Below, one piece after another: positions 13,810 to 14,701 of a stretch of 14,701 nucleotides of DNA. Source of the DNA: an uncultured Coprococcus sp. (GTDB lineage: Bacteria; Bacillota; Clostridia; Lachnospirales; Lachnospiraceae); assembly GCA_900557435.1 (NCBI GenBank), contig USSH01000033.1, positions 1-14,701 of the forward strand, written 5' to 3'. Each line of letters starts with the position of its first letter. Position 1 is the first letter of the stretch. Below the pieces are notes generated by a model, which was not told the DNA's origin, searched no databases, and was given only the letters and a program-made list of their open reading frames with translations. Made by a program: the position numbers and the translations under genes.

Positions 13810-14700
13810 TTATGCGAATACCTTCTTCTCAGCTATGAAATCATCATCATATGCTGGAACATCGATCGTATTATCTGTCAGATCAAACAGAGGATCTGAT
13901 GCCTTTACCTTGATTAACGCATATACCGGAGTTGTCTTACCCTGGTAGTAAACCTCTACAACAATGTATGTGTATGTTCCACCATATGGTGCAAAACAAA
14001 CATCTGAAGGAGCAAGTCTGACGTTCGTGCCATCATCTCTTGCAATCTCTTTCAACTCACCTGTAATCTCTGTCAGAGACTTGTCACCCTTTGTCGTATA
14101 CTCTGTAATCAACTTATCTGTTCCATCAGTATAACTTGGTCTGTTTGAATAATCTGAATCATCATAATTCAAATCGTAATACAATCTAACACTCGTTATC
14201 TTGGTGAGATTAGGAATCTTTACAAGGTAATCAAACGATGGAGCTTCTGTCTTTGAATCTACAGTCTTAACATATACTGTCCTTCCTGTTGAAGCAAGCG
14301 CCTCCTTGTCCTTAGGAAGCTCATCCTCACTCTTCCATGTCTGCTTAGGCTCAAAGCACTTTAATGTTGGAGCTGGCTGTACAGCTGCTGCACTGTTTAC
14401 AATAACATTGATAAACAGCTTACGCTCATCATTATTCTTTGTTTTACTTCCTGTTACCGATGTGTGACCGGCACCACAGTATGTAATAGCACCAGAACCA
14501 TAGGCGGACGTGTAAATAAAGTAACTCTCCATTGCATCGTATGGATCGGCGGCATACATTGAAGACTTAGCCTTCTTGTTTGAGTTATTGTTACATCCTG
14601 CAAGTGTATACCAAACCTTTGTATTAGAATTCTCAATGTCAAGCGAGTATGCCTGCTGGTGTGTACCTGATATGTTCAGTGAAGAACCAATATTAAATGG
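13810..14700 (-). CDS. DUF5057-like secreted protein, C-terminal part (5' end outside window)
   Basis: About 296 residues of an open frame that continues past the window edge; an internal ATG at 14559 is not the start because the frame stays open upstream. The stretch GSGAITYCGAGHTSVTG followed by DERKLFINVIVNS resembles the end of the catalytic-like domain of DUF5057 proteins found in Lachnospiraceae; I rely on memory for that, so the name is tentative. After it come a spacer and an immunoglobulin-like/beta-rich region: VKIPNLTKITSVRLYYDLNYDD, YTYIVVEVYYQGKTTPVYALIKVKASDPLFDLTDN. Such composition (rich in Thr, Ser, Asp, Tyr, with few Cys) suits an exported protein. No catalytic role can be read from this fragment. 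The gene ends with its own terminator. Confidence 0.6.
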   Translation of the reverse strand, partial: PFNIGSSLNISGTHQQAYSLDIENSNTKVWYTLAGCNNNSNKKAKSSMYAADPYDAMESYFIYTSAYGSGAITYCGAGHTSVTGSKTKNNDERKLFINVIVNSAAAVQPAPTLKCFEPKQTWKSEDELPKDKEALASTGRTVYVKTVDSKTEAPSFDYLVKIPNLTKITSVRLYYDLNYDDSDYSNRPSYTDGTDKLITEYTTKGDKSLTEITGELKEIARDDGTNVRLAPSDVCFAPYGGTYTYIVVEVYYQGKTTPVYALIKVKASDPLFDLTDNTIDVPAYDDDFIAEKKVFA

Positions 14701-14701
14701 A

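Noticed and set aside
14454..14642. A 62-codon minus-strand frame near the window end
   Set aside because: It overlaps, in another frame, the DUF5057-like coding sequence that is open to the edge.

Overview
The window looks like a chromosomal segment of a spore-forming Clostridia, most likely Lachnospiraceae. The reasons are a complete spoIIIAA-AH cluster, an Asp23-like gene beside nusB and xseA, a YfhO-type membrane protein, a DUF5057-like secreted protein and moderate-to-low GC. Genus is not proven by what I can see; a Coprococcus-like organism is a guess. Every gene I support is on the minus strand, so transcription runs from high to low coordinates.

Layout in transcript order. (1) 14700-13810: 3' part of a DUF5057-like protein, closed by a strong hairpin terminator. 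(2) 13676-8235: an extended -10 promoter, then a fused shikimate dehydrogenase/shikimate kinase, an M24 Xaa-Pro aminopeptidase and a large YfhO-family membrane protein. I see no terminator between these three. (3) 8234-7908: a non-coding spacer with a 17-bp triplication and an array of degenerate ~15-bp units, ending at a good vegetative promoter for efp. (4) 7907-7341: efp with its own intrinsic terminator. (5) 7265-6846: a non-coding leader with four alternating self-complementary arms, a long hairpin and three 42-bp tandem repeats, ending in a candidate sigma-E promoter. (6) 6845-1585: spoIIIAA-AB-AC-AD-AE-AF-AG-AH, tightly packed, encoding the mother-cell half of the feeding-tube/SpoIIIA-SpoIIQ channel. 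(7) 1563-1: a consensus vegetative promoter, a structured leader, then asp23-like, nusB and the 5' part of xseA.

The order (shikimate gene, M24 peptidase, efp, spoIIIAA-AH, asp23-like/yqhY, nusB, xseA) matches the known Bacillus subtilis neighbourhood. The differences are an aroE-aroK fusion at the shikimate position, an extra YfhO gene between the peptidase and efp, and the absence of accB-accC and folD. The coding content is largely ordinary housekeeping and sporulation. The parts that merit a second look are the non-coding spacers at 6846-7265 and 7980-8234, the hairpin leader at 1464-1528, and the bifunctional AroE-AroK protein. I did not find a clear new defence or mobile system.
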